The notes beneath the pieces are model-generated. The model ran no database searches, was not told the DNA's origin, and worked only from the letters and a program-made list of their open reading frames with translations. From assembly GCA_965226025.1 (NCBI GenBank), contig CBDDCD010000001.1:620001-684000 (forward strand): 64,000 nucleotides of DNA, written 5' to 3'. This DNA is from Moanibacter sp965226025 (lineage in GTDB: Bacteria > Verrucomicrobiota > Verrucomicrobiia > Opitutales > UBA2987). Within the stretch, counting starts at the first letter, position 1; each line of letters begins with the position of its first letter. Both the position numbers and the translations under genes were made by a program. Positions 9,142-18,131 of this stretch are shown in pieces.

Positions 9142-10749
9142 TTATTCCCGCTCAAAGTAATACTCCCGCAACGAGATATCGGCGGAATCTACCTTAACGA
9201 TGGCCTTGTCCCGATTGGCGGCGAGGTATTCCAGCAGTTTGAATACGATCTCGGTCTCTCCTTCGCAATCGAGAGCACTGCCCAGCGACTCGGCCGTGAA
9301 ACGCCTTCCCGGAGAGTTTCGGAGGAATTCGTGGATGCGTCGATTCAGGTCCAGAAAAGCCGCCGCCGCTTTTTTTCCCGCCTCTACTCCGGGTTGGTGG
9401 TAAGCATTGACATTGATGAGCGCCGCATAGAGGCCGACGGCACGCTCATAGAGTGCGATCAGCGCCCCAATGCTGAACGGGCTGACCTCATCGATCGTGA
9501 GGGTCATTGATTCTCGGTCATTCTGGTGGAGCGCTGATCGAGTTCCGAGGAGAAAACCGTTAAGAAAATCTCCTGAGGTTGCGCCCGACTCGACCTCGAT
9601 GGAGTCCGTTTCCCTGGTTTTCATTACTTCGATAAAAGTAATGAAAAAATTGGGGAGACCGTCTCTCAATTGCTGGATATAGGCATGCTGATCGGTGGAT
9701 CCCTTGTTACCGTAGACCGCAATTCCCTGGTTCACAACCATGCCGTCGAGATCACATTCTTTGCCGAGCGACTCCATTACTAACTGCTGGAGATAGTTCG
9801 AAAGAAGGCTGAGCCGATCTTTGTAGGGAATGATTACCATGTCCTTGGCGCCCTTTCCTCCAGTCGCATGATACCACATCAGGGCGAGAAGGGCGGCCGG
9901 ATTACTCTCTGTTTCACGACCCCTGGTCACTATATCCATGGTCGCGGCGCCTTTCAGAAAGTCATCGATCGGGACACCCTCGAGCGCGGCAGGAAGAAGG
10001 CCCACGGGTCCTGTTTCGCTCGTCCGGCCGCCCACCCAATTCCACATCGGCAGCCTCAGCAACCAACCGCGAGAGGCAGCGTGGCGATCGAGTTGGCTGT
10101 TCGCTCCCGTAATCGCCACCGCGTGTTTGGCGAATGAGAGGCCCGCCGACTCATAAGCGTGCTCGGCTTCGATCATACCGTTCCGGGTTTCCGGTGTCCC
10201 GCCCGACTTCGAAATGACAACTACAATCGTCTCTCCCAGGCGGTCACCGATTCGAGAGAGGACAAGGTCGATCCCATCGGGATCTGTATTGTCAAAATAC
10301 TCCGTTTCGAGTCGATTGCCTCCCGGTCGAGCCAGAGCCTGACTGACGAACTGGGGACCCAATGCTGATCCTCCGATACCGACAATCAGCATCCGACGGA
10401 AGGGGCCGGACTCTCCTACGATCTCCTTCCGGTGAACAGCCTCGCTGAAGTTCTTTATCCGCCCCAACGTGTCTTTCACTTCCTCTTTGATCTCGCTTGT
10501 GGGCGCCAAACTTGGGTTTCTCAGCCAATAGTGCCCGACCATTCGGTTTTCATCCGGATTCGCAATGCTGCCCCTTTCCAGATCCGCCATCATTTGGAGC
10601 GCGCTCTGTATTCTCGGCTCCATCTCGCAGAGAAAGGAGTCCGGGAAATTCATCAGGCTGATATCCAGCGCCAATCCTAATTCGGGAACGGCAAGGTAGT
10701 TTGCCTTGAATCGCTCCCAGGAATCGGCCGAGGTCGGGTTTTCGTTCAT
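9142..10749 (-). CDS. pgi: Glucose-6-phosphate isomerase
   Basis: Interconverts glucose-6-phosphate and fructose-6-phosphate in glycolysis. GIGGSALGPQFVSQAL and VVVISKSGGTPETRNGM are the sugar-phosphate-binding SIS motifs; GKECDLDGMVVNQGIAVYGN and DQHAYIQQLRDG match the catalytic region of Pgi. The length of 535 residues is normal for the long bacterial form. An opposite-strand open frame at 8986-9510 is a shadow. The 3' end is 140 bases from the divergent coiled-coil gene start. The 5' side abuts a 197 bp nested palindrome, which could end transcription coming from ilvD. Confidence 0.95.
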   Translation of the reverse strand: MNENPTSADSWERFKANYLAVPELGLALDISLMNFPDSFLCEMEPRIQSALQMMADLERGSIANPDENRMVGHYWLRNPSLAPTSEIKEEVKDTLGRIKNFSEAVHRKEIVGESGPFRRMLIVGIGGSALGPQFVSQALARPGGNRLETEYFDNTDPDGIDLVLSRIGDRLGETIVVVISKSGGTPETRNGMIEAEHAYESAGLSFAKHAVAITGANSQLDRHAASRGWLLRLPMWNWVGGRTSETGPVGLLPAALEGVPIDDFLKGAATMDIVTRGRETESNPAALLALMWYHATGGKGAKDMVIIPYKDRLSLLSNYLQQLVMESLGKECDLDGMVVNQGIAVYGNKGSTDQHAYIQQLRDGLPNFFITFIEVMKTRETDSIEVESGATSGDFLNGFLLGTRSALHQNDRESMTLTIDEVSPFSIGALIALYERAVGLYAALINVNAYHQPGVEAGKKAAAAFLDLNRRIHEFLRNSPGRRFTAESLGSALDCEGETEIVFKLLEYLAANRDKAIVKVDSADISLREYYFERE

Positions 10750-10765
10750 CGATCAAGCGGGCTAA

Positions 10766-10962
10766 GGCTCCCCCGGCCTTGTGCCGGGGTGGCCCAGGCT
10801 TTCCAGCTACAACGCGCGACTGTAAAGCTCCACCCCTTTCCCGGCCCTTCTTTCCTTAGCCACCGAGGCGGCTGGGGAAAGAAGGGCCGGGAAAGGGGTT
10901 GCCAGGGGCCGAGGATCTGTAGCCAAGAATCAGCGCCACCCCGGCGCAAGGCCGGGGGAGCC
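10766..10962. repeat. Nested palindromic element, copy 1 (197 bp)
   Basis: Outer arms at 10766-10793 and 10935-10962 are 28 bp inverted repeats with one mismatch. Inside them an inner hairpin has 23 bp perfect arms at 10833-10855 and 10875-10897. A second element with the same architecture lies at 25605-25799. The arms differ in sequence between the two copies but stay paired within each. It fills most of the gap between pgi and ilvD. Confidence 0.85.
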
Positions 10963-11092
10963 TGCCGGGGAAAGGACGATTTTAAACGCATCGGGTGAGA
11001 CGGATTAGTCTTTTTGAGGTCGAACTCCAGTCGATCGTTCTGGCGCCGATCAGTGATCCTCACGGAAAGAGGTGGACAGTTTCGAGGCAACT

Positions 11093-12799
11093 TCAGAGGT
11101 TGCCGTCGGTAACCGCGCCCTCGCTTGCGGAGGAAACGAGCTTTGCATATTTCGCGAGGACCCCGCGGGTTGCGGACGGAGGAGGGGGCGTCCAGTCGGC
11201 TAGACGCTGCTTCAGTTCCTCCTCCGAAATCTCGAGGATTAATTCGTTTTTCTCCGCATCGATCGTAATCTCGTCCCCGGGTTCAATAACCCCGATCGGG
11301 CCGCCGACCGCAGCTTCCGGCGTGATATGTCCGACCACAAACCCGTGGCTGCCGCCGGAGAAACGTCCGTCCGTAATCAGGGCAACATCCTTACCCAAAC
11401 CCTTCCCCATGATCGCTGAGGTCGGCGCCAGCATCTCACGCATTCCCGGACCGCCTTCCGGTCCCTCGCTGCGAATCACCACTACATGCCCCGCCTTCAC
11501 GGTTCCATCCAAAATTGCTTTGAGAGCGTCCTCCTCCGCTTCGAAGATGATCGCCTTACCCGTAAAACGGAGACCCTCTTTTCCGGATATCTTGGCCACG
11601 GCGCCTTTGGGAGAGAGGTTCCCATAGAGAATACGAAGGTGGCTGTCCGGCTTGATTGGATTGTCGAAAGAACGAACGATGTCCTGGTCCGCGGGGTAGT
11701 TTCCCACACCTTCGAGATTCTCTCCCAGGGTCCGTCCCGTCACCGTCAAACAGTCTCCGTGAAGAAGATCGTTATCCAGGAGCGTTTTCATCAGGGGCTG
11801 AAGACCGCCAATGCGAACAAGATGAGCCATGTTGTACTTTCCACTCGGCTTGAGGTCGGCGAGGACCGGGACCCGCTTTCCCACCCGAGTGAAATCGTCG
11901 AGGCTGAGGGGCACTTCGGCGGAATGGGCAATGGCGAGGAGATGGAGGACAACGTTGGTCGAACCTCCTACCGAAATGGCGACCGTAATGGCATTTTCAA
12001 ACGCTTCCCTGGTCATGATGTCACGGGGACGAATCCCCTTTTTGACCAGGTTCAGGGCGGCTTCGCCCGCATCTCGGCTGTCTTTCCGCTTTTCATTCGA
12101 TATCGCGGTCTGTGCGGAACTGTCGGGTAGACTCATACCCATCGCTTCAATCGCTGAAGCCATCGTGTTGGCAGTGTACATGCCACCGCAAGACCCGGGT
12201 CCGGGAACCGAACACTTCTCAATTTCTCTCAGTTCGGTATCATCAATTCTACCGCCGGCGTGCATTCCCACGGCTTCGAATACAGAGACGATATCGACCG
12301 CCTTTTCTCGGTGAATTCCGGGTAGAATGGTGCCTCCATAAACGAAGACAGCGGGTCGATTCATCCGACCCATTGCCATGAGACAGCCAGGCATATTCTT
12401 GTCGCATCCGCCGATCGCAACATAGCCATCGAATCCCTCCGCACCCGCCACGGTTTCAATTGAATCTGCGATTACCTCCCTTGAAACGAGCGAGTAGCGC
12501 ATTCCCGAAGTTCCCATCGAGATGGCGTCGGATACGGTGATGGTGCCGAAGACTACCGCCTTGCCGCCTGCCGCATCGACTCCCGCCTTTGCCTCGTTGG
12601 CCAATTCATCGATGTGCATGTTGCAAGGGGTGACCATGCTCCAGGTTGAGGCGATACCGACGACCGGTTTGGCGAAGTCCTCGTCCTCGAATCCGACCGC
12701 TCGGAGCATAGAGCGATTGGGAGCGCGATCGTCCCCATCCAGGAGAACGGCTGAGTACTTTCTTGAATCGACCTTTACGGAATTCTCAACTGCTTGCAT
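11093..12799 (-). CDS. ilvD: Dihydroxy-acid dehydratase
   Basis: Fe-S enzyme that dehydrates 2,3-dihydroxy-isovalerate and the methylvalerate analogue in valine/isoleucine synthesis. Motifs seen: VVGIASTWSMVTPCNMH (first cluster Cys), GGCDKNMPGCLMAMGRMNRP (second Cys), GPGSCGGMYTANTMASAIEA (third Cys) and GRFSGGSHGFVVGHITPEA near the C terminus. At 568 residues it is of normal length. It starts with ATG at 12799, divergent from scpB with an 86-base gap that must hold both promoters. Confidence 0.96.
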   Translation of the reverse strand: MQAVENSVKVDSRKYSAVLLDGDDRAPNRSMLRAVGFEDEDFAKPVVGIASTWSMVTPCNMHIDELANEAKAGVDAAGGKAVVFGTITVSDAISMGTSGMRYSLVSREVIADSIETVAGAEGFDGYVAIGGCDKNMPGCLMAMGRMNRPAVFVYGGTILPGIHREKAVDIVSVFEAVGMHAGGRIDDTELREIEKCSVPGPGSCGGMYTANTMASAIEAMGMSLPDSSAQTAISNEKRKDSRDAGEAALNLVKKGIRPRDIMTREAFENAITVAISVGGSTNVVLHLLAIAHSAEVPLSLDDFTRVGKRVPVLADLKPSGKYNMAHLVRIGGLQPLMKTLLDNDLLHGDCLTVTGRTLGENLEGVGNYPADQDIVRSFDNPIKPDSHLRILYGNLSPKGAVAKISGKEGLRFTGKAIIFEAEEDALKAILDGTVKAGHVVVIRSEGPEGGPGMREMLAPTSAIMGKGLGKDVALITDGRFSGGSHGFVVGHITPEAAVGGPIGVIEPGDEITIDAEKNELILEISEEELKQRLADWTPPPPSATRGVLAKYAKLVSSASEGAVTDGNL

Positions 12800-12885
12800 C
12801 GTATGGTGCTTATTTGTCGCGGAATGGAATGTGAGCTTGCCTGTTCCGATTCCGAAGACAAACTCTTTTTCTTCCAGGAAAACCT

Positions 12886-13629
12886 ATGGATTTCGTGCTT
12901 AAGAACATCCTGCGGGCATTGCTCTTTTCCACCTCTGATCCTCTTTCCATCAAGGACATTCAGGCGGTCATAACCCGCTACCATGAGGGATCGAGAGGAG
13001 GTGGAGAGAACAGACCAGGCGGAAATGGAAGTTCGTCCGAATCCGCCCAATCGAGCGGCGGTCAGAGCCTCATGCAGGATCTGATCGATCAGGTACCGAC
13101 CCTGCTTACAGCGACTCAAATCCGTGACGCGATGGACGCAATTGCCCAAGAGTTGGTTGAGAATAACGAGGTGTTTCGCCTTCTCCAGGGACCCAGCGGA
13201 TATCGAATTACCGTCAATCCTGACTATGCGGAATGGGTGAGGCTGCTCAGGGAGGAACCCAAACCACAAAAGCTGAGCGCCGCTGCGATGGAGGCCGTGG
13301 CAATCGTCGCCTACCGTCAACCGATTACCCGTGCCGAAATCGAATCCATTCGAGGTGTCTCCTCGGACAGTGCCCTGAGCACTTTGCTCGAGCACGAACT
13401 GATCCGCGTAACCGGACGGGCCGATCTACCGGGACGCCCTCTTCAATATGCGACGACCGTTAAGTTTCTGGAGACATTTGGTCTTGGATCGATCGAGGAA
13501 CTCCCTGCTTCGGACGTGCTCTCCCCCAATGAGATCAGTGATTGGATCCGGCGTTTTTCTACAGCCGGCATTGAACTGGGCGACGCCGATATGGGTTTGC
13601 CCGAAGAGGAGGCCATTGGTGAGACATAG
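12886..13629 (+). CDS. scpB: Segregation and condensation protein ScpB
   Basis: Kleisin-associated winged-helix protein of the SMC-ScpA-ScpB complex that compacts and segregates the chromosome. Seen: LRALLFSTSDPLSIKDIQ at the N terminus, YRITVNPDYAEWVRLL, LSAAAMEAVAIVAYRQPITR AEIESIRGV (the diagnostic ScpB motif around residues 127-155) and GRADLPGRPLQYATT. The length is 247 residues. A Gly/Ser/Asn-rich insert (about residues 32-60) is not usual in the family. ScpA and SMC are not in the window. The gene is followed by pheA after 180 bases. Confidence 0.93.
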   Translation: MDFVLKNILRALLFSTSDPLSIKDIQAVITRYHEGSRGGGENRPGGNGSSSESAQSSGGQSLMQDLIDQVPTLLTATQIRDAMDAIAQELVENNEVFRLLQGPSGYRITVNPDYAEWVRLLREEPKPQKLSAAAMEAVAIVAYRQPITRAEIESIRGVSSDSALSTLLEHELIRVTGRADLPGRPLQYATTVKFLETFGLGSIEELPASDVLSPNEISDWIRRFSTAGIELGDADMGLPEEEAIGET

Positions 13630-13809
13630 TGCGTCCGCAAGAGTCCCGCTCCGCGGGACCAACGGATTACGAAAGCAACGGATGGAGACGAGATGATTTA
13701 TCCGTTGTTTTCTTAATCCGACGGGCCTACTCTCTCCCGCCGTCCAAGCATTCAATATCGAATTCAGAACCTTCAGTTATCAGAAAATCTGGCTCTGACG
13801 GATATCTGT

Positions 13810-14880
13810 ATGGATCTCGACAAGCTAAGAGAGCAAATCGACGCGATCGACCGCGAAATCATCGAACGTTTGAATGCGCGAGTGAAGCTTGGCGGCGAGA
13901 TAGGGAAGATCAAAGAGCAGGCCGGCCACGAAGTTTACGCTCCCAATCGCGAAATGGAGGTGTTTCAGAAACTGCTCGAGCTGAACGACGGTCCCTTGAG
14001 CGAAAATGGGCTTCGCGCCATTTATCGTGAAGTGATTTCCGCAACGCTCTCGATGGAAAAGCGGATTACGGTCGGCTATCTTGGGCCGGAGGCTACTTTC
14101 ACTCACCAAGCGGCGGTCAAGAACTTCGGAACCAGCGTGAGTTGTGTGCCAATGGGAACGATCTCGGATGTGTTCTCTTCCGTCGAACGGGGAGAGGTCG
14201 ACTACGGCGTCATTCCTATCGAGAATTCGACGGAAGGTGCGGTTTCTCATTCCCTCGATATGCTTGCCGAAACCGATCTCAAAATCATCGCTCAAATCTA
14301 TCTAGAGATTTCGCTTTGTCTGATCTCCCGTTCAGCATTGCCCCAGATCAAATCCGTCCATTCCAAGGATAATGCTTTGGGTCAATGTCGAAACTGGCTC
14401 GACCGGATGCTGCCGGGTGTAGAGAGGGTTGAATCGGCCAGCACCGTCAAGGCGGTCCAGCTCGCCAGCAAAGAACCTGAGGTCGCAGCCATCGCCAGTC
14501 ACATCGCCGCGGAAACTCACGAAATGCCGATTGTCGCGGACAGCATCCAGGACAGAGTGGACAATTATACGCGGTTTCTCACCATCGGCAAATCCTCCTC
14601 CGGCCGGTTGGGAAAGGGTAAGGATAAAAGTAGCTATGTTTTCTCCCTAAGAGACGAACCGGGCGCCCTTCAGAAAGTCCTGGAGGCATTCAGCAACAGA
14701 AATTTGAACCTCTCCAAGATCGAGTCACGTCCCAGCCGGCGCAAACTGTGGGACTATTTCTTCTTCGTCGATGTGATCGGACACCGAGACGATCCCGAGG
14801 TGGTCGAAGCCGTCACCGAGCTGAAAGAGAACTGCTCAATGGTGAAGTGGCTCGGGAGTTATCCCAACAGTTCTTTTTAG
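13810..14880 (+). CDS. pheA: Bifunctional chorismate mutase / prephenate dehydratase
   Basis: Makes phenylpyruvate from chorismate in phenylalanine synthesis. Domains: an AroQ-type chorismate mutase helix bundle (residues about 1-85, DLDKLREQIDAIDREIIERL), prephenate dehydratase (about 90-265, YLGPEATFTHQAA and GVIPIENSTEGAVSHSLDML), and a C-terminal ACT domain with SLRDEPGALQKVLEAF and the ESRPSRRKLWDYFFFVD phenylalanine-binding motif. The last codons (Ser-Ser-Phe-stop) lie inside the left arm of a 27 bp inverted repeat at 14869, so the element supplies the stop codon. Feedback control by phenylalanine is expected from the ACT domain. Confidence 0.95.
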   Translation: MDLDKLREQIDAIDREIIERLNARVKLGGEIGKIKEQAGHEVYAPNREMEVFQKLLELNDGPLSENGLRAIYREVISATLSMEKRITVGYLGPEATFTHQAAVKNFGTSVSCVPMGTISDVFSSVERGEVDYGVIPIENSTEGAVSHSLDMLAETDLKIIAQIYLEISLCLISRSALPQIKSVHSKDNALGQCRNWLDRMLPGVERVESASTVKAVQLASKEPEVAAIASHIAAETHEMPIVADSIQDRVDNYTRFLTIGKSSSGRLGKGKDKSSYVFSLRDEPGALQKVLEAFSNRNLNLSKIESRPSRRKLWDYFFFVDVIGHRDDPEVVEAVTELKENCSMVKWLGSYPNSSF

Positions 14881-15234
14881 CAGACTTTCGGACGGGTGCT
14901 GAGACCTATTTCGTTCGGACAAAGGACCGTCCGAAAGTCTGCTAAAAAGAACTAGCCCCGGCATCTTGAAGCAGGTCACAAGTCCGTAACCCATGTCTAC
15001 GATCTCTTGGGTGAATTCAACCCCGCGTCCCCGAAGTTCCTCGACCGTCTTCTTGATATCGTCGCAGTAAAAGGAGATATCGTGAGCTCCTGGAGATTTT
15101 CCTTCTTCCCCCGTCTCATCGGCGGGATGGCAGCCCATTTCCGCTTCGGGAATATCATCCTTCATCCATCCATGGTTGCGATTCCCCACCGAAAAGTCCA
15201 CAACTTCAGCATTGAAGAATACTGTAGAATCCAA
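14836..15234 (-). pseudogene. VOC (glyoxalase-like) protein remnant
   Basis: The middle of this frame reads AEMGCHPADETGEEGKSPGA, HDISFYCDDIKKTVEELRGR, GVEFTQEIVDMGYGLVTCFK and MPG, which is the second half of a vicinal-oxygen-chelate fold protein (metal-binding dioxygenase/glyoxalase superfamily). The normal C-terminal strand after Met-Pro-Gly is missing: the frame runs into the right arm of the hairpin at 14927-14953 and continues as non-homologous residues. The N-terminal beta-alpha unit is also short, and the best start is TTG at 15234, inside the region of the divergent methyltransferase gene. Both ends therefore look damaged. It may still be expressed, but I regard it as a truncated gene. 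Confidence 0.55.
14869..14953. repeat. Perfect 27-bp-arm hairpin covering the pheA stop codon
   Basis: Arms at 14869-14895 and 14927-14953 are perfect reverse complements; the loop is 31 bases. The left arm starts inside pheA (AGTTCTTTTTAGC includes its TAG) and the right arm cuts into a VOC-type gene on the other strand. It could act as a terminator, but the placement looks like an insertion. Confidence 0.85.
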
Positions 15235-15712
15235 CGATCGGAACGAGAACGAAGCAGCGGACCACGCCGATGTCGCCTTTCGCCCACCCGTATTGCTCGC
15301 GGTGTTTATCGCGATTGGCTTTGCCGGACGCTGGGCGATTCAGCTTCCCTTTCTTCCAGTGGGCGTGTCCCTGACGGTGGGATCAACCGTCGTTGCCCTG
15401 TCCGTCGGATTCTTTCTTTGGAGCGCAATCACGATGCTGAGGGCACGCGTCTCAATCCCGACCGGCGAGCCAACGGATGCGATCGTTCAAAACGGCCCCT
15501 TCCGATTCTCGCGGAACCCTATCTATTCCTCCATGGTCTATCTTCAGCTGGGGATCGGGATCTGGGCCAACAGCCTCTGGTTCGTTGGTTTGGCCATCGC
15601 CTCCGCCGGACTACTCACCTGGGGTGTGATCCACCAGGAAGAACGCTATCTCGAGGAGAAGTTCGGAGAGGAGTACGTCGAGTACAGAAAGAGGGTGAGG
15701 CGATGGGGATAA
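15176..15712 (+). CDS. Isoprenylcysteine carboxyl methyltransferase (ICMT/PEMT) family membrane protein
   Basis: Integral membrane methyltransferase of the ICMT/PEMT/NnrU group; the substrate is unknown. There are membrane segments at about residues 40-58 and 62-82 and two near 120-150. The C-terminal motif NGPFRFSRNPIYSSMVYLQL followed by HQEERYLEEKFGEEYVEYRK is the SAM- and substrate-binding signature. Family members are 150-200 residues; this frame gives 178. The first 35 residues overlap the VOC remnant on the other strand and look non-homologous, so the real start may be an internal TTG (15212 or near 15290). Substrates in bacteria range from phospholipids to small thiols. Confidence 0.75.
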   Translation: MRFPTEKSTTSALKNTVESNDRNENEAADHADVAFRPPVLLAVFIAIGFAGRWAIQLPFLPVGVSLTVGSTVVALSVGFFLWSAITMLRARVSIPTGEPTDAIVQNGPFRFSRNPIYSSMVYLQLGIGIWANSLWFVGLAIASAGLLTWGVIHQEERYLEEKFGEEYVEYRKRVRRWG

Positions 15713-15807
15713 CCGCTGATCCACCATTTACCACCCGCCCTTAAGAGTCGTTTGAAATGATGGGTTCGCTGTCCAGACAGGATTCATAACCCATCCGAGA
15801 ATCTCAA

Positions 15808-17004
15808 TCAAGAGACTCTCAATGGAAGCCGTTTTGGAGTGCATCCCACCTGCTCAAACCACGTGACATATATTGCTACCAAATCGATATCGACCCGATA
15901 GTCGCCTCTTTGATCGATTTGGAATTCAACGTCGTAGGTGATTATTTCGCCCGGCTCAACATCCCTATTCAGGTTCTGCATTTCATAACCCAACTTCAGA
16001 AGTTCACCCGTTGAAGTGTATAAATGGAGCCCTACTTTTACGATTCCTATATCCGCAACATTGGCTCCCAGCCACTTTGCTTCACCGGTATTTCTAATGG
16101 TAAGAGGAATAGTCGTTACCTGCCCGGCTTTGGTTGATAATTCGTCGAAACCAATCTGCATTTCATAAGACAGGCCTTCGGTTCCACGACTGTCCGGATG
16201 AAATTCACCTTTATGGAAATAGAAGGTGTTTTTCGCGATGATTGAGTTGTAAACATGATCGCTTATTCGCGGCCAACCTGAAAACCGCTCGTCGAATGGG
16301 ACCTCTGCTATCTCGACGAATTCGTCTAAGGAGAGGGTGAGGTCGTTGTCCAGATTGATTTTGCACGAGAAATCCGTAAATCCTAGCTCCCTTGCTATGG
16401 AAAATAGGATCTCTGGACGTATGTTATTCTCAAGCATCTTGTAGTTCTTCATTTCATATTGAGACTGCGGGGTTTGGGAGTGAAAGCGGCCGGGTTCACT
16501 GAAGCCGACGATTCCCCCATCCTTTAGAATGCGGTAGAACTCGACCAAGACTTCCTTCGGGTTGGGAACGTGGTGGAAGGAATCGAAACAGACGACTCTG
16601 TCCACCGACTGATCCTCAAGATCGATGCTTCTGCCGTCAAACTCTAGAAAATCGGGGCTAAATAGAGTGGTGCCAAATAGAGGAAATTTGGCGGTTGTTT
16701 CTCTACCAATCTTAAGTGCAGTCTTCGAAGGATCGAGAGCCACTGCGTCGCAACCCATCTGAGTCAGGTAGCGAGTTAGCCAGCAACTGCCGGCCCCGAA
16801 ATCCAGGACCCGCATCGTCTGGCAAAGCCTAAGTCCGGACAGAAGTATGCCAAGATTTGTCAGCATATTGGGAGCGTCACGAAGACTAGAAAATGGTTTG
16901 GCTTGTAAGAATACCCAATCTTGTAGGGATGCGAAATAATGCTCTGAAGCATCGCAGAGTCCTTGAATTCCAAGGTTACTTACAATCTCTTCGGGCTTAA
17001 TCAT
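15808..17004 (-). CDS. SAM-dependent methyltransferase with C-terminal beta-sandwich domain
   Basis: 398 residues. A class I methyltransferase domain (about 45-190) carries MRVLDFGAGSCWLTRYLTQM (SAM-binding motif I), AVALDPSK, VVCFDSFHHVPNPKEVLVEF and LKDGGIVGFSEPG. The C-terminal 120 residues (LSTKAGQVTTIPLTIRNTGE and on) form an Ig-like/CARDB-like sandwich similar to the substrate-binding domains of O-antigen-modifying methyltransferases and Wzt. This suggests methylation or capping of a surface glycan, which fits the adjacent membrane glycosyltransferase-like genes; that function is inference. Transcription runs with the GT39-like gene, whose end is 80 bases upstream. Confidence 0.8.
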   Translation of the reverse strand: MIKPEEIVSNLGIQGLCDASEHYFASLQDWVFLQAKPFSSLRDAPNMLTNLGILLSGLRLCQTMRVLDFGAGSCWLTRYLTQMGCDAVALDPSKTALKIGRETTAKFPLFGTTLFSPDFLEFDGRSIDLEDQSVDRVVCFDSFHHVPNPKEVLVEFYRILKDGGIVGFSEPGRFHSQTPQSQYEMKNYKMLENNIRPEILFSIARELGFTDFSCKINLDNDLTLSLDEFVEIAEVPFDERFSGWPRISDHVYNSIIAKNTFYFHKGEFHPDSRGTEGLSYEMQIGFDELSTKAGQVTTIPLTIRNTGEAKWLGANVADIGIVKVGLHLYTSTGELLKLGYEMQNLNRDVEPGEIITYDVEFQIDQRGDYRVDIDLVAIYVTWFEQVGCTPKRLPLRVS

Positions 17005-17084
17005 GAATTGACTGGGAATGGGTGGATATGTCTGCCGTCTCCTACTAATCAGTTGGGGGAAACTCTCAGAAATGGTCGAACCGT

Positions 17085-18131
17085 TTATGGATCTGAGTAT
17101 GAAACTTCCAGGTTACGTAAGTGTATGCCGAGTCGACGCTTATCAGAACCTAGGCCTAGTTCCTTGGGGACAAATGTGTCGCTGACAATCCTCAGGTTGA
17201 TTCCTTCATTGAAAATCGATTTCGGCAGTGGCACACTAATTTTGATTGGCCGAGTCTCGAGAGTCGCTCGAAAAATGAGTTCTTCATTTGCCAGAATTTC
17301 GAGCCGGCATGTTCCGGGCTTAAAGCTCAGTATATCCAGATTTATCGCCCGAGGTTGTTGATCTTTCGATCCTGTAATCATAATCGAAGCACTTCCATTC
17401 GTCCAACGCGTGTCTGCGCTCTGGATTCTCTCCGGGGAATACAATCCCTGAAACGAATTAGACCCTGATTCGAAGTAATCAATTACTGATTGGGAAAGGG
17501 GCCCACGCCATTTGAAGAGATTGACGCTGTACTTCATCTCTTCAATCTCACGCGGTAGTGCGGCTACCGTCCTCTTGATATGTCTACTTTGAAAGTCAAC
17601 GTTGTGATCCTCAAATGGGTTGCCGAGAAACACCGAACGATCGTGATCGAGAAGCAAATGATACTCCCGGTCCGCTTTTACGTTCTCGCGAATAACCTGC
17701 TCCGCGGCAGCCAGTTTCTCGGGCACGGACAGATCTAGTCGAAGGATGGACTTCCCATATGCTAGAGCAAGAGGGGCAAAAAGGCGCGTCGAAACATCAC
17801 AGATCACGAGATCCTCTTCCGGTAGTTGCTCCGCAATATCGTCAACGAACTGAGTAACGCCAGAGTATTCTCGCAGAAAGAGAAAATGTTTCGTCGAGTG
17901 GAAACAAAAGGAGAAGAGAATGGCCGCGGCTAAAACAGTGGAAATCGTCCGCCAATTTCTGGAAAATCGTCGTATTACCAACTGCTCGATGGCTATAAAG
18001 GCGAAGAGAATAAAACCCGGAAGTACAACTGGAACGAAACGTCTCGTCGCCCAAAAATGATCGCTACTGATATTTGGATTGTAGAGATAAAGTAGAGAGT
18101 ACCCGAGCCAGATCGCTACAAGTGGTAACAA
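17085..18131 (-). CDS. Membrane glycosyltransferase (GT39/ArnT-like), C-terminal part after a frameshift
   Basis: 348 residues. It starts with membrane segments (MLPLVAIWLGYSLLYLYNPN, RRFVPVVLPGFILFAFIAIE, ISTVLAAAILFSFCF), followed by a soluble domain of about 230 residues with beta-rich periplasmic character. It continues directly from the gene at 18116-19531: in the same frame upstream of the ATG the codons read RILIARCDQF, which joins naturally to the end of the other part. I therefore read 17085-19531 as one protein of about 815 residues broken by one missing base near 18161-18170. Arrangement as N-terminal membrane bundle plus periplasmic domain is typical of PMT/ArnT-like enzymes. Confidence 0.75.
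   Translation of the reverse strand: MLPLVAIWLGYSLLYLYNPNISSDHFWATRRFVPVVLPGFILFAFIAIEQLVIRRFSRNWRTISTVLAAAILFSFCFHSTKHFLFLREYSGVTQFVDDIAEQLPEEDLVICDVSTRLFAPLALAYGKSILRLDLSVPEKLAAAEQVIRENVKADREYHLLLDHDRSVFLGNPFEDHNVDFQSRHIKRTVAALPREIEEMKYSVNLFKWRGPLSQSVIDYFESGSNSFQGLYSPERIQSADTRWTNGSASIMITGSKDQQPRAINLDILSFKPGTCRLEILANEELIFRATLETRPIKISVPLPKSIFNEGINLRIVSDTFVPKELGLGSDKRRLGIHLRNLEVSYSDP

Noticed and set aside
8986..9510. 174-codon open frame on the plus strand
   Set aside because: Fully antisense to pgi and its upstream neighbour; the composition is that of a complementary shadow.
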